Notes under the pieces: generated by a model | What the model was told of the DNA's origin: nothing | Databases searched by the model: none | The model's input: the letters and a program-made list of their open reading frames with translations, nothing else | Shown here: positions 52,354 through 60,701 of the stretch, piece by piece | Layout of the letters: each line of letters opens with the position of its first letter | How positions within the stretch are numbered: position 1 is the first letter of the stretch | Program-made: the position numbers and the translations under genes | Origin: Aquabacterium sp029268225 | GTDB lineage: Bacteria > Pseudomonadota > Gammaproteobacteria > Burkholderiales > Burkholderiaceae_C | Length of the DNA stretch: 64,000 bases | Direction of reading: 5' to 3' | Assembly: GCF_037482285.1 (NCBI RefSeq) | Contig: NZ_JBBEYB010000002.1 | Coordinates: forward strand, 248,001 to 312,000

Positions 52354-54783
52354 TCAAGCGCGCACGCGCGCACCCACGGCCGAAGCCACCGCAGCCAACA
52401 CCGCCTGCATGGCAGCGTCAATGCGCTCGTCGGTCAAGGTCTGCTCGTCGTCACGCAGCTCGACGCGCACGGCCAGGCTGCGTTCGTTCTCGGCCATGCC
52501 CGCGACCGGCGTCTTGGGCTTATAGATGTCGAACAGGCGGGCACCACGCACCAGGCCGTCGGTGGCAGCCTGCGTGATCGCGCCGATCACGGCGTCGTGG
52601 GCCGTGGTGTCAGACACAACCAAGGCCAGGTCGCGGTACACCGATTGCATGCGCGGCACGGGCTGGAAGGTGGGCACCACACGCTGGCTGAGCACGCTCG
52701 CATCCAGCTCGAACAGCACCGGGGCCAAGGGAAGATCGTAGGCTTGGCGCCACTTGGGGTGCAACTCACCCACGAAGCCCACAGCTTGGCCGCCGACCTG
52801 AACCTGCGCGCACCGCCCCGGGTGGAAGGCAGGATGCTCGGCCGCCACGAACGTGGCCTGACGCGGCGCCAGCAGCGCCTCGACATCGCCCTTCACGTCG
52901 AAGAAGTCGACATTGCGGGCTGCGGCGCCCCACTGCAAGGCGTCGGCCGGGCCATAAGCCAGACCGCTCACGCGCACTGGCTGGTCAAAGCCGCCCACCG
53001 TCAGGTTGCTGTCCACCACCGAGGCGTCGCGCTTGAACACACGGCCGACTTCGAACAAGCGCACGCGTTCGGCCTTGCGGGACAGGTTGGTCTTGAGCAC
53101 CTCGACCAGGCTGCCGATCAGCGTCGAGCGCATCACGGACAGCGGGCTGGCGATCGGGTTGAGCACGCGAATGGGCTGGGTGTTGCCGGCAAAGTCGGCT
53201 TCCCAACGCTCTTCCACGAAGCTGAAGGTGATGACTTCCTGATAGCCACGGCGCGCCACATCGCGGCGCACGGCGTACAGGCTGCGACGCGCTTCGGGCA
53301 ACACCAGCGGCGTGACCGGCGCTTGCGGTGGACGCTTGGGCAGCTTGTCAAAGCCGATCACGCGCACCACTTCCTCGATCAGGTCTTCCTCGATCTGCAG
53401 GTCGAAACGCCAGCTCGGCGGCGTCACCACCAGATGCGTGTCGTCGCCTTGCGCAACAGTGCTGTAAGGCAGGCCCAGTCGGTGCAACACAGTCTGGCAC
53501 TCGGCCAAGGTCACCGGCATGCCGATCACGCGCTGGGCGCGCGACAGGCGCAGTGTCACCGGCTTGCGCTCAGCGGCCTTGACGACCTGATCGTCGACCG
53601 GACCGGCCTGGCCGCCGCAAATATCGAGGATCAGCTGAGTGATGCGCTCAAGGTACTGCACGGTCGGTGCCGGATCGACACCACGCTCGAAGCGGTGCGA
53701 GGCATCGGTCGAGAAGTTGTAGCGGCGGGCCCGTCCGGCAATGGCCTTGGGCCACCAGAACGCGGCCTCCAGGTAGACGTTGCGGGTCTCATCGCCTACA
53801 GCGGTCTCGTCACCGCCCATGATGCCAGCCAGCGACTCGACCTGCGTACCGGCGGCGATCACGCCCACTTGCTCGTCCAGCGTCACCGTGTTGCCATTGA
53901 GCAGCTTGAGCGTTTCACCCGGCTGTGCCCAACGCACCTGCAACTCGCCCTGGATCTTGTCCAAGTCGAACACATGCGAGGGCTGACCCAACTCGAACAT
54001 CACGTAATTGGAGATGTCGACCAAGGCCGACACGGGACGCTGGCCGCAGCGCGCCAGGCGCTCGACCATCCAGTCCGGCGTCTTCGCCTGGGGGTTGACG
54101 CCCTGGATGACACGGCCGGCAAAGCGGCCGCACAGCTCGGGCGCCTGCACGGTCACCTTCAGTGCGGCATCCACACCGGGCTGGACCGGCTCGATGCTCG
54201 GCAAGGTCAGCGGGGCGCCGGTCAGGGCCGACACCTCGCGGGCAATGCCCGCCACGCTCAGGCAATGAGCCAAGTTGGGCGTGAGCTTGAGGGTGAACAG
54301 TGTGTCATCGAGCTTGAGGTGCTCACGGATGTTCACACCGATGGGCGCGTCTTCGGCCAGGATGTGCAGGCCGTTGGACTCTTCCGAGATGCCCAGTTCA
54401 CGGGCCGAGCACAGCATGCCCTGGCTCTCGACACCCCGCAGCTTGCCCAGCTTGATCTTGAGGGCCTTGCCATCGGCACCCGGGGGCAGCTCAGCGCCCA
54501 CCGTGGCGCAAGGGATCTTGATGCCGGGGCGCACATTGGGCGCGCCACAGACGATCTGCAGGACTTCGCCCGTACCCGCATCCACCTTGCACACGTTCAG
54601 ACGGTCGGCATCAGGGTGCTTGGCGACTTCCAGCACCTGCGCCACCACCACACCGGTGAAGGCCGGTGCCACCGGATGCAGCTCTTCCACTTCCAGACCG
54701 GCCATCGTCAGCAGGTCAGCCAGTTGCTGGGTGCTCAGGTCGGGGTTGCAGAAACTGCGCAGCCAGGACTCGGGGAATTGCAT
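52354..54783 (-). CDS. pheT: Phenylalanyl-tRNA synthetase beta subunit
   Basis: With PheS forms the alpha2-beta2 enzyme that charges tRNA-Phe. The 809-residue product shows MQFPESWLRSFCNPDLS, the N-terminal tRNA-binding (OB-fold) domain (VVVAQVLEVAKHPDADRLNVC), the B3/B4 editing and B5 domains and the C-terminal FDX-ACB anticodon domain. It is full length. Unusually, an alcohol dehydrogenase gene separates it from pheS. AAGGA lies about 8 bases before the ATG. Confidence 0.98.
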   Translation of the reverse strand: MQFPESWLRSFCNPDLSTQQLADLLTMAGLEVEELHPVAPAFTGVVVAQVLEVAKHPDADRLNVCKVDAGTGEVLQIVCGAPNVRPGIKIPCATVGAELPPGADGKALKIKLGKLRGVESQGMLCSARELGISEESNGLHILAEDAPIGVNIREHLKLDDTLFTLKLTPNLAHCLSVAGIAREVSALTGAPLTLPSIEPVQPGVDAALKVTVQAPELCGRFAGRVIQGVNPQAKTPDWMVERLARCGQRPVSALVDISNYVMFELGQPSHVFDLDKIQGELQVRWAQPGETLKLLNGNTVTLDEQVGVIAAGTQVESLAGIMGGDETAVGDETRNVYLEAAFWWPKAIAGRARRYNFSTDASHRFERGVDPAPTVQYLERITQLILDICGGQAGPVDDQVVKAAERKPVTLRLSRAQRVIGMPVTLAECQTVLHRLGLPYSTVAQGDDTHLVVTPPSWRFDLQIEEDLIEEVVRVIGFDKLPKRPPQAPVTPLVLPEARRSLYAVRRDVARRGYQEVITFSFVEERWEADFAGNTQPIRVLNPIASPLSVMRSTLIGSLVEVLKTNLSRKAERVRLFEVGRVFKRDASVVDSNLTVGGFDQPVRVSGLAYGPADALQWGAAARNVDFFDVKGDVEALLAPRQATFVAAEHPAFHPGRCAQVQVGGQAVGFVGELHPKWRQAYDLPLAPVLFELDASVLSQRVVPTFQPVPRMQSVYRDLALVVSDTTAHDAVIGAITQAATDGLVRGARLFDIYKPKTPVAGMAENERSLAVRVELRDDEQTLTDERIDAAMQAVLAAVASAVGARVRA

Positions 54784-54839
54784 GTCAGGGATCCTTGGGT
54801 ATCTGTATTCAGTGAACCGTGCGGGGACAGGACCTGTTC

Positions 54840-55871
54840 TCAGGCCTGCTCGAAATCGGCGTCCAGCACCACACGGTAACGAGCCTTGCCTGCGCGCAGG
54901 TGGTCCAGCGCGTCGTTGAGGCGGCTCATCGGGAAATGTTCGGTTTGCGGCTTGATGCCATGGCGTGCGGCAAATTCCAGCATCGTGTCGATGTCTTGAC
55001 GCGAGCCAGTGGGCGAACCCGACACGCTGCGCTGACCACCGATCAGCGGGCCGGCCTCCACCTCCATGGGCTGCGGCAGCACCCCCACCAGATGCAGACG
55101 GCCATTGGGCGCCAACGTGCTCATCAGCGCCTTCCAGTTCAGCATGACATTGACGGTGACCAGCACCATGTCGAGACGGCCGCGCAGGGCCTTCATCGCA
55201 CCGGCATCCACGCTGGAGACGACGTGGTGAGCACCCATCTGCAAGGCTTCATCGCGCTTGGATTCGCTGGACGTGAAGGCCGTGACCTCACACCCCCAGG
55301 CCCGCGCGAACTGCAAGGCCAGGTGACCCAGGCCCCCGATGCCCACCACGCCCACGCGGTGCGTCGGCTTGATGTCGAAGTTCAGAAACGGCGAAAACAC
55401 CGTGACCCCGCCGCACAGCAAAGGACCGGCATCCTTGGGGTCCAGCCCCTCGGGGATCGGTGCGGCCCACAACCAATGCGCCCGCACGCGCTCGGCAAAG
55501 CCACCGTGGTGACCGATGATGGTGGGCACACCAGCACGGCACATCTGCGGCTGGCCGCTCAGGCACGGCGCACAGGCCATGCAGCTGCCACTCATCCAGC
55601 CCAAGCCAACGCGCTGGCCCAACTTCAGGCCACGCGCCTGGGGACCAAGTGCCACCACGCTGCCAATGACCTCATGACCGCCCACCACGGGATACGCAGC
55701 CGGGCCCCACTCGCCGTCGATCACCGACAGGTCGGAGTGGCACAGGCCGCAATGCTCGACGCGGATCTCGACCTCCTCCGCGCCCAAGGGGCCCGGCTCG
55801 TACGAGAACGGCACCACAGGCTGATTCAAAGCCTGCGCGGCCCAGGCGCGGATCGAGGTGGCAGTCGTCAT
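54840..55871 (-). CDS. Zinc-dependent alcohol dehydrogenase (YahK/cinnamyl-type), between pheS and pheT
   Basis: A 343-residue NAD(P)-linked medium-chain dehydrogenase. Catalytic zinc ligands: CGLCHSDL and GGHEVIG. Structural zinc: the four cysteines of CMACAPCLSGQPQMC. Cofactor binding: GIGGLGHLALQFA. It is closest in pattern to YahK/AdhC-type NADP-dependent aldehyde reductases; the substrate is unknown. AAGGAG overlaps the pheS stop and lies 7 bases before the ATG at 55871, so it is built into the pheS-pheT transcript. Its G+C and codon use look like the neighbours. Confidence 0.94.
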   Translation of the reverse strand: MTTATSIRAWAAQALNQPVVPFSYEPGPLGAEEVEIRVEHCGLCHSDLSVIDGEWGPAAYPVVGGHEVIGSVVALGPQARGLKLGQRVGLGWMSGSCMACAPCLSGQPQMCRAGVPTIIGHHGGFAERVRAHWLWAAPIPEGLDPKDAGPLLCGGVTVFSPFLNFDIKPTHRVGVVGIGGLGHLALQFARAWGCEVTAFTSSESKRDEALQMGAHHVVSSVDAGAMKALRGRLDMVLVTVNVMLNWKALMSTLAPNGRLHLVGVLPQPMEVEAGPLIGGQRSVSGSPTGSRQDIDTMLEFAARHGIKPQTEHFPMSRLNDALDHLRAGKARYRVVLDADFEQA

Positions 55872-55881
55872 GGCGTGCTCC

Positions 55882-56931
55882 TTACTGGAATTGCTGCAAG
55901 AAGCGCAAATCGCCTTCGAAGAACAGGCGCAGGTCGTTGACACCGTAGCGCAGCATGGTCAGGCGGTCTGGGCCCAGGCCGAAGGCGAAGCCGATGTAAT
56001 GCTCGGGGTCCAGGCCATAGTTGCGCACCACGTTCGGGTGCACCTGCCCTGCCCCGCCCACTTCCAGCCAGCGCCCCTTCAGGGGGCCAGAGGCGAAAGC
56101 GATGTCCACTTCGGCCGAAGGCTCGGTGAATGGGAAGAAGGACGGGCGGAAACGAATGTCCAACTCGTCGGTCTCGAAGAAGGTGCTGAAGAAGTCGCCC
56201 AGCATCGCCTTCAGGTCGGTGAAGCTGACGTTCTCGCCAATCCACAGGCCTTCGCACTGGTGGAACATCGGCGAATGTGTGGCGTCGCTGTCCACGCGGT
56301 AAGTGCGACCCGGCGCGATCACGCGCAGATCGGGCATGCGCCCACCTTGGGCCATGGCCGCTGCATGACGCTGGACGTGCTGCACGGCATAGCGCACCTG
56401 CATCGGGCTGGTGTGCGTGCGCAGCAGGTGGCCGCCTTCCACGTAGAAGGTGTCATGCATCGAACGTGCGGGGTGGTCTTCCGGTGTGTTCAATGCCGTG
56501 AAGTTGAACCAGTCGGTTTCGATCTCGGGGCCATCGGCCACGGCAAAACCCATCGAGCCGAAGATGCCTTCGATGCGCTCGATGCTCAGGGAAACCGGAT
56601 GCAGGCCACCTTCGCCACGGCGGCGACCGGGCAAGGTCACATCCAGGCTTTCGGCGCGCAGCTGCTGCGCCAGTTCGGCATCGGCCAGGGCCTGACGGCG
56701 CTCGGTGAGCGCGGCCTCGACCCGCTGCTTGGCCTGGTTGATCGCGGCGCCACGGGTCTTCTTCTCTTCGGGAGTGAGTGCCCCCATGCCCTTGAGCAGC
56801 TCGGTCACGCTGCCCGACTTGCCCAGGAAGCGTGCCTTGGCATTCTCCAGATCGGCCGGGGTGGTGGCCTCCGCAAAAGCCGCTTGGGCGGATTGAACCA
56901 GTGCCTGAAGGTCGCTATGGGGATCGTTCAT
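55882..56931 (-). CDS. pheS: Phenylalanyl-tRNA synthetase alpha subunit
   Basis: The catalytic subunit of PheRS. The 349-residue product has an N-terminal coiled coil (residues about 1-90), motif 1 to motif 3 of class II synthetases (HTSPMQVRYAVQ, then PGRTYRVDSDATHSPMFHQCEG), and ends in FGLGPDRLTMLRYGVNDLRLF. The ATG at 56931 is 13 bases after the T-run of a terminator, so expression requires readthrough. It is 10 bases upstream of the dehydrogenase gene. Confidence 0.98.
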   Translation of the reverse strand: MNDPHSDLQALVQSAQAAFAEATTPADLENAKARFLGKSGSVTELLKGMGALTPEEKKTRGAAINQAKQRVEAALTERRQALADAELAQQLRAESLDVTLPGRRRGEGGLHPVSLSIERIEGIFGSMGFAVADGPEIETDWFNFTALNTPEDHPARSMHDTFYVEGGHLLRTHTSPMQVRYAVQHVQRHAAAMAQGGRMPDLRVIAPGRTYRVDSDATHSPMFHQCEGLWIGENVSFTDLKAMLGDFFSTFFETDELDIRFRPSFFPFTEPSAEVDIAFASGPLKGRWLEVGGAGQVHPNVVRNYGLDPEHYIGFAFGLGPDRLTMLRYGVNDLRLFFEGDLRFLQQFQ

Positions 56932-56943
56932 TGTCTTGTGTCG

Positions 56944-56973
56944 AAAAAAAAGGCCAACACACGGTTGGCCTTT
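56944..56973 (-). terminator. Terminator directly upstream of pheS (candidate attenuator)
   Basis: A 10-bp stem (56949-56958 with 56964-56973) has a 5-base loop. On the minus strand it ends in eight T, 12 bases before the pheS ATG. A terminator here would stop most rplT readthrough before pheS. In E. coli pheST is controlled by attenuation at this position. Confidence 0.85.
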
Positions 56974-57047
56974 GAATCACCCGCCTGCTCGCTCAGGTTT
57001 CCCTGAACCGATGCAGCCGGGCGCAGCATCTTGCTGATTGCTTAAAA

Positions 57048-57407
57048 TCAAGCAGCCAGTTGAGCCTTGGCCTTTTCAACGATGCTGGCAAAAGCTGCCG
57101 GGTCGTTGACGGCCATGTCGGCCAGCACCTTGCGGTCGATCTCGATCGATGCCTTCTTGATGCCAGCGATGAACTTGCTGTAGGTCAGGCCCAGAGCACG
57201 GCTACCGGCGTTGATACGTGCGATCCACAGACGGCGGAACTCACGCTTCTTGGCGCGGCGGTCGCGGTAGGCATACTGCCCAGCCTTCATGACAGCCTGT
57301 TTGGCGATGCGGAACACGTTCTTGCGGCGACCACGGAAACCCTTGGCCAGGGCGAGAACTTTCTTATGACGAGCGCGGGCTGTTACACCACGTTTGACGC
57401 GAGGCAT
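57048..57407 (-). CDS. rplT: 50S ribosomal protein L20 (bL20)
   Basis: A 119-residue protein that binds 23S rRNA during early 50S assembly. It begins MPRVKRGVTARARHKKVL and is highly basic (YRDRRAKKREFRRLWI). In E. coli L20 also represses its own operon. It lies 62 bases downstream of rpmI. Its last codons contain AAAAGGCCAA (57067-57076), which repeats the 5' arm of the pheS terminator. Confidence 0.98.
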   Translation of the reverse strand: MPRVKRGVTARARHKKVLALAKGFRGRRKNVFRIAKQAVMKAGQYAYRDRRAKKREFRRLWIARINAGSRALGLTYSKFIAGIKKASIEIDRKVLADMAVNDPAAFASIVEKAKAQLAA

Positions 57408-57469
57408 GGATGACTCCTTCGGCGTTAACTATCTTGAACCAATGAAACGATCTGCTGTTCGGTAGCCGA

Positions 57470-57673
57470 TTACAGGCCAGCGAAAGGCAGCATCTGAGCC
57501 ATGTGGCCCATGTTCGTTTCGTGCACGTTGACGGCGCCGCGGAGCTGGCGCTTGTTCTTCGTGGTCTTCTTGGTCAGGATGTGGCGCTTGAAGGCTTGAC
57601 CGCGCTTGACGGTACCACCCGGACGCACGCGAAAACGCTTCTTCGCACTGCTCTTGGTCTTCATTTTGGGCAT
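57470..57673 (-). CDS. rpmI: 50S ribosomal protein L35 (bL35)
   Basis: A 67-residue basic protein beginning MPKMKTKSSAKKRF, with the L35 signature (GQAFKRHILTKKTTKNKRQL). It is the normal neighbour of infC and rplT. The ATG at 57673 gives the standard length. Confidence 0.97.
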   Translation of the reverse strand: MPKMKTKSSAKKRFRVRPGGTVKRGQAFKRHILTKKTTKNKRQLRGAVNVHETNMGHMAQMLPFAGL

Positions 57674-57787
57674 GTTCTGCTCCTTTTACGTTGTTCCTGC
57701 CAGGCGCCACGGATACCACTTCCGTGTCTTGATGGCCTGCAGGCACTTTGAGCCAATGGTGGTGGCGACCAAACCGCCACCTTGGCA

Positions 57788-57813
57788 AATCACACGGCCT
57801 GCGCCGGGTGATT
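57788..57813 (-). repeat. Hairpin at the infC stop codon
   Basis: AATCAC and GTGATT pair, then CGGC and GCCG, around a 4-base loop with one mismatch. The hairpin overlaps the infC stop codon and has no T-run. It could be a processing or L20-binding structure between infC and rpmI. Confidence 0.4.
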
Positions 57814-58360
57814 ATTTCTTCTTCTTCGGACCGAGCACCATGATCATCTGGCGCCCTTCCAGTTTGGGCATGTTCTCGACGACCGAGCAATCGGTCAGGT
57901 CGTCGCGCACACGCTCCAGCAATTTCATCCCCAGTTCCTGGTGCGTGATTTCACGACCGCGGAAGCGCAGGGTCACCTTGCCTTTGTCGCCGTCTTCCAG
58001 GAAGCGACGCAGGTTGCGCAGCTTGATCTGGTAGTCGCCTTCATCGGTGCCCGGACGGAATTTGACCTCTTTGACCTCAATGACCTTTTGCTTCATCTTG
58101 GCATCGTGGGCCTTCTTCTGCTCCTGGTACTTGAACTTGCCGTAGTCCATCAGGCGACAGACCGGCGGTTCAGCCGTGGCAGAGATTTCCACCAGATCCA
58201 CGTCAAGCTCTGCGGCCATCCGCAAGGCTTCCTGGACACTGACGATACCGAGGGGCTCGTTTTCCACGCCCGTCAGACGGACTTCCGGAGCCATGATTTC
58301 ACGATTGAGCCGATGCTTGCGCTCGTCATTGCGCGTACGGCGGTCAAAGAAGTTAGCGAT
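57812..58360 (-). CDS. infC: Translation initiation factor IF-3, predicted AUC start
   Basis: IF-3 keeps 30S subunits free and checks the start codon. The 182-residue product contains NREIMAPEVRLTGVENEPLG, VDLVEISATAEPPVCRLMDYG, KFRPGTDEGDYQIKLRNL and ends EGRQMIMVLGPKKKK. There is no ATG, GTG or TTG at the conserved N-terminus. An AAGGA lies 7 bases before ATC at 58360, and the protein aligned from there matches IF-3 length. The rare start fits the known self-control of infC, where IF-3 discriminates against such codons. Confidence 0.95.
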   Translation of the reverse strand: MANFFDRRTRNDERKHRLNREIMAPEVRLTGVENEPLGIVSVQEALRMAAELDVDLVEISATAEPPVCRLMDYGKFKYQEQKKAHDAKMKQKVIEVKEVKFRPGTDEGDYQIKLRNLRRFLEDGDKGKVTLRFRGREITHQELGMKLLERVRDDLTDCSVVENMPKLEGRQMIMVLGPKKKK

Positions 58361-58477
58361 GTTGAATTCCTTTTGGCCACAGGCTCTGGACGCCTGGCAC
58401 CGGTTAACCTTGATCACGCACCCAGGCAAACCCAGCAAGATCGCGCCTCACCCACATGGGCAAAGCGCCATCCCGCC

Positions 58478-60397
58478 TCAGGCCTTGCTGGCGATGTCTT
58501 GAGAGATCTTCTGGGAGAAGTCATCGAGTGACATCACACCGAGGTTCTGGTTACCCCGGGCGCGCACGGCGACGGTGCCATCTGCCTTCTCCTTGTCACC
58601 GACAACGATGAAGTACGGCACCTTCTGCAACGAATGCTCGCGGATTTTATACGTGATCTTCTCGTTGCGCAAATCCAACTGCACGCGCAAGCCCTGCTTC
58701 TGCAGCGTTTTGGCAATCTCTTGCGCGTAATCAGCCTGCGCGTCGGTGATGTTGAGTACCACCGCCTGCACCGGAGCCAACCAAACCGGGAGTGAGCCGG
58801 CGTGTTGCTCGATCAGGATGCCAATGAAACGCTCGAGCGAGCCAAGGATGGCGCGGTGCAGCATGACCGGGTGCTTGCGCTCGCTGGTGTCGGCCACATA
58901 TTCGGCGTTCAGGCGCTGCGGCATGGAGAAGTCCACCTGGATGGTGCCGCACTGCCAGTGGCGGCCCAAGGCGTCCTTCAAGGTGTACTCGATCTTGGGA
59001 CCGTAGAAGGCGCCATCACCCACAGCGATGGTGAACTCGCTGTTCGTGGCGCGCAGCGACTCCATCAATGCGTTCTCGGCCTTGTCCCACACCTCGTCCG
59101 AGCCGATGCGTGCCTCGGGACGCGTGGCGACCTTGTAGATGATGTCAGTAAAGCCAAAGTCCTTGTAGACGTTTTGCAGCAACGCCGTGAAGGCCACGCA
59201 CTCGGACAGGATCTGATCTTCTGTACAGAAGACGTGGCCATCGTCCTGCGTGAAGCCTCGCACGCGCATGATGCCGTGCAGGCCGCCCGAGGGCTCGTTG
59301 CGGTGGCACTGGCCGAATTCACCGTAGCGCAGCGGCAGGTCGCGGTAGCTCTTGATGCCCTGGTTGAAGATCAGGATATGGCCGGGGCAGTTCATCGGCT
59401 TGAGCGCGTAGTCGCGCTTTTCCGACTCGGTGGTGAACATGTTGTCGCGGTACTTGTCCCAGTGACCGGTCTTTTCCCACAGGGTCTTGTCGATGATCTG
59501 GGGGCCCTTGACCTCCTGGTAGCCGTTGTCACGGTAGACCTGACGCATGTACTGCTCGACCGCCTGCCAGACGGTCCAGCCCTTGGGGTGCCAAAACACG
59601 ACGCCCGGCGCGTGGTCGTCGATGTGGAACAGGTCCAACTCGCGGCCCAGTTTGCGGTGATCGCGCTTTTCAGCCTCTTCCAGACGATGAAGGTACTGGG
59701 CCAGATCGTCCTTGGTCGTCCAGGCGGTGCCATACACGCGCTGCAACTGCTCGTTGCGGTGGTCACCGCGCCAGTAGGCGCCTGCCACCTTCATCAGCTT
59801 GAAGTGCTTGAGCTTGCCAGTGCTGGGCACGTGGGGACCACGGCACAGGTCGGTGAAGGCGCCTTCGCTATACAGCGACACATCCTGATCAGCCGGGATG
59901 CTTTCGATGATCTCGGCCTTGTAATGCTCGCCGAGTCCCTTGAAGTAGCTCACTGCTTCGTCACGCGGCAACACCTTACGCTCGACCTTCTCGTCCTTCT
60001 TGGCGAGTTCGGCCATCTTTTTCTCGATGGCTTCGAGGTCTTCGGGCGTGAAGGGGCGCTTGTAGGCGAAGTCGTAATAGAAGCCGTCTTCGATGGTGGG
60101 ACCAATGGTAACCTGCGCATCGGGGAACAACTCCTTGACGGCATAGGCCAGCAAGTGGGCGGTGGAGTGGCGGATGATGTCCAGGCCGTCGGCATCCTTC
60201 TCGGTGACGATGGCCAGAGCCTCGTCAGCCTCGATGCAATAGCTGGTATCAACCAGACGGGCAGACTCGCCACGGCCCACGCGGCCGGCCAGTGCGGCCT
60301 TGGCCAGTCCCGCACCAATGGACGCAGCCACCTCGGCCACGGTCACCGGGCCCGGAAATTCACGCTTGGAGCCGTCGGGCAATTGAATGGAAATCAT
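58478..60397 (-). CDS. thrS: Threonyl-tRNA synthetase
   Basis: Charges tRNA-Thr with threonine. The 639-residue product has an N-terminal TGS domain (residues 1-60), the editing domain with HSTAHLLAYAVKE, the class II catalytic core with MNCPGHILIF (zinc Cys) and FGQCHRNEPSGGLHGIMRVRGFTQDD, and the C-terminal anticodon domain. It is full length. The ATG at 60397 is preceded by a leader with a Thr-rich peptide and a terminator (60451-60477), so it is probably controlled by attenuation. infC-rpmI-rplT-pheST follow. Confidence 0.98.
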   Translation of the reverse strand: MISIQLPDGSKREFPGPVTVAEVAASIGAGLAKAALAGRVGRGESARLVDTSYCIEADEALAIVTEKDADGLDIIRHSTAHLLAYAVKELFPDAQVTIGPTIEDGFYYDFAYKRPFTPEDLEAIEKKMAELAKKDEKVERKVLPRDEAVSYFKGLGEHYKAEIIESIPADQDVSLYSEGAFTDLCRGPHVPSTGKLKHFKLMKVAGAYWRGDHRNEQLQRVYGTAWTTKDDLAQYLHRLEEAEKRDHRKLGRELDLFHIDDHAPGVVFWHPKGWTVWQAVEQYMRQVYRDNGYQEVKGPQIIDKTLWEKTGHWDKYRDNMFTTESEKRDYALKPMNCPGHILIFNQGIKSYRDLPLRYGEFGQCHRNEPSGGLHGIMRVRGFTQDDGHVFCTEDQILSECVAFTALLQNVYKDFGFTDIIYKVATRPEARIGSDEVWDKAENALMESLRATNSEFTIAVGDGAFYGPKIEYTLKDALGRHWQCGTIQVDFSMPQRLNAEYVADTSERKHPVMLHRAILGSLERFIGILIEQHAGSLPVWLAPVQAVVLNITDAQADYAQEIAKTLQKQGLRVQLDLRNEKITYKIREHSLQKVPYFIVVGDKEKADGTVAVRARGNQNLGVMSLDDFSQKISQDIASKA

Positions 60398-60450
60398 GAG
60401 GAAACCTTCAGTATCTGGAGCGCGCCCGACGCAAAGCCGCGAGGGGCATG

Positions 60451-60477
60451 AAAAAAGCGCGGTGGACGCCGCGCTTT
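60451..60477 (-). terminator. Terminator in the thrS leader (candidate attenuator)
   Basis: AAAGCGCGG (60477-60469, minus strand) pairs with CCGCGCTTT (60462-60454) around a 6-base loop, followed by six T (60451-60456). It is about 55 bases before the thrS ATG. The upstream segment 60499-60508 (CCGCTGCTTT) can pair with the same 5' arm with a single bulge, an antiterminator-like alternative. Confidence 0.85.
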
Positions 60478-60498
60478 CTGAGTGACAACAGGAAAACG

Positions 60499-60508
60499 AA
60501 AGCAGCGG
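60499..60508 (-). promoter_or_regulatory. Antiterminator-like segment of the thrS leader
   Basis: On the minus strand CCGCTGCTTT is an imperfect copy of the terminator's 3' arm CCGCGCTTT, with one extra T. Pairing with AAAGCGCGG would prevent terminator formation. It lies 8 bases after the leader peptide stop codon. Confidence 0.6.
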
Positions 60509-60516
60509 CCAGCCGA

Positions 60517-60564
60517 CTAGACCTCGATCGAGGTGTAGGGGGTGGTCGAAGTTCGCGGTGTCAT
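60517..60564 (-). CDS. Thr-rich leader peptide of thrS (candidate)
   Basis: A 15-residue frame, MTPRTSTTPYTSIEV, with five Thr codons (ACA, ACT, ACC, ACC, ACC), stop TAG. It begins with ATG at 60564 inside a larger open frame that has no evident start of its own. An AAAGG lies about 11 bases before the ATG, a rather long spacing. A palindrome CCTCGATCGAGG lies at its 3' end. The position, composition and following antiterminator/terminator fit a leader peptide that senses charged tRNA-Thr. Inference; not yet a demonstrated gene. Confidence 0.6.
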   Translation of the reverse strand: MTPRTSTTPYTSIEV

Positions 60565-60634
60565 AACCGGATCTGCCTTTCTACGCTTCTTACCTGCTGC
60601 ACGGGGCGCACCGGAGACTGGCGCCGATCTCGCT

Positions 60635-60640
60635 ATTGTA
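60635..60640 (-). promoter_or_regulatory. Candidate -10 box of the thrS leader promoter
   Basis: On the minus strand TACAAT lies about 70 bases before the leader peptide. I see no good -35 at 16-18 bases; the nearest TTGCGG is 23 bases away. The start of transcription is therefore uncertain. Confidence 0.35.
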
Positions 60641-60676
60641 GCGGGGACCGTGCACCCGCACATCCGCAACCGAGCC

Positions 60677-60701
60677 TTCACCCCCTTCACCCCCTTCACC
60701 C
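60677..60701. repeat. Short tandem repeat TTCACCCCC
   Basis: Two complete copies and one partial copy of a 9-base unit lie between the thrS leader and the next gene. No function is evident. Confidence 0.6.

Noticed and set aside
60677..60701. CRISPR-like array
   Set aside because: The 9-base units are contiguous with no spacers, and there are no cas genes.
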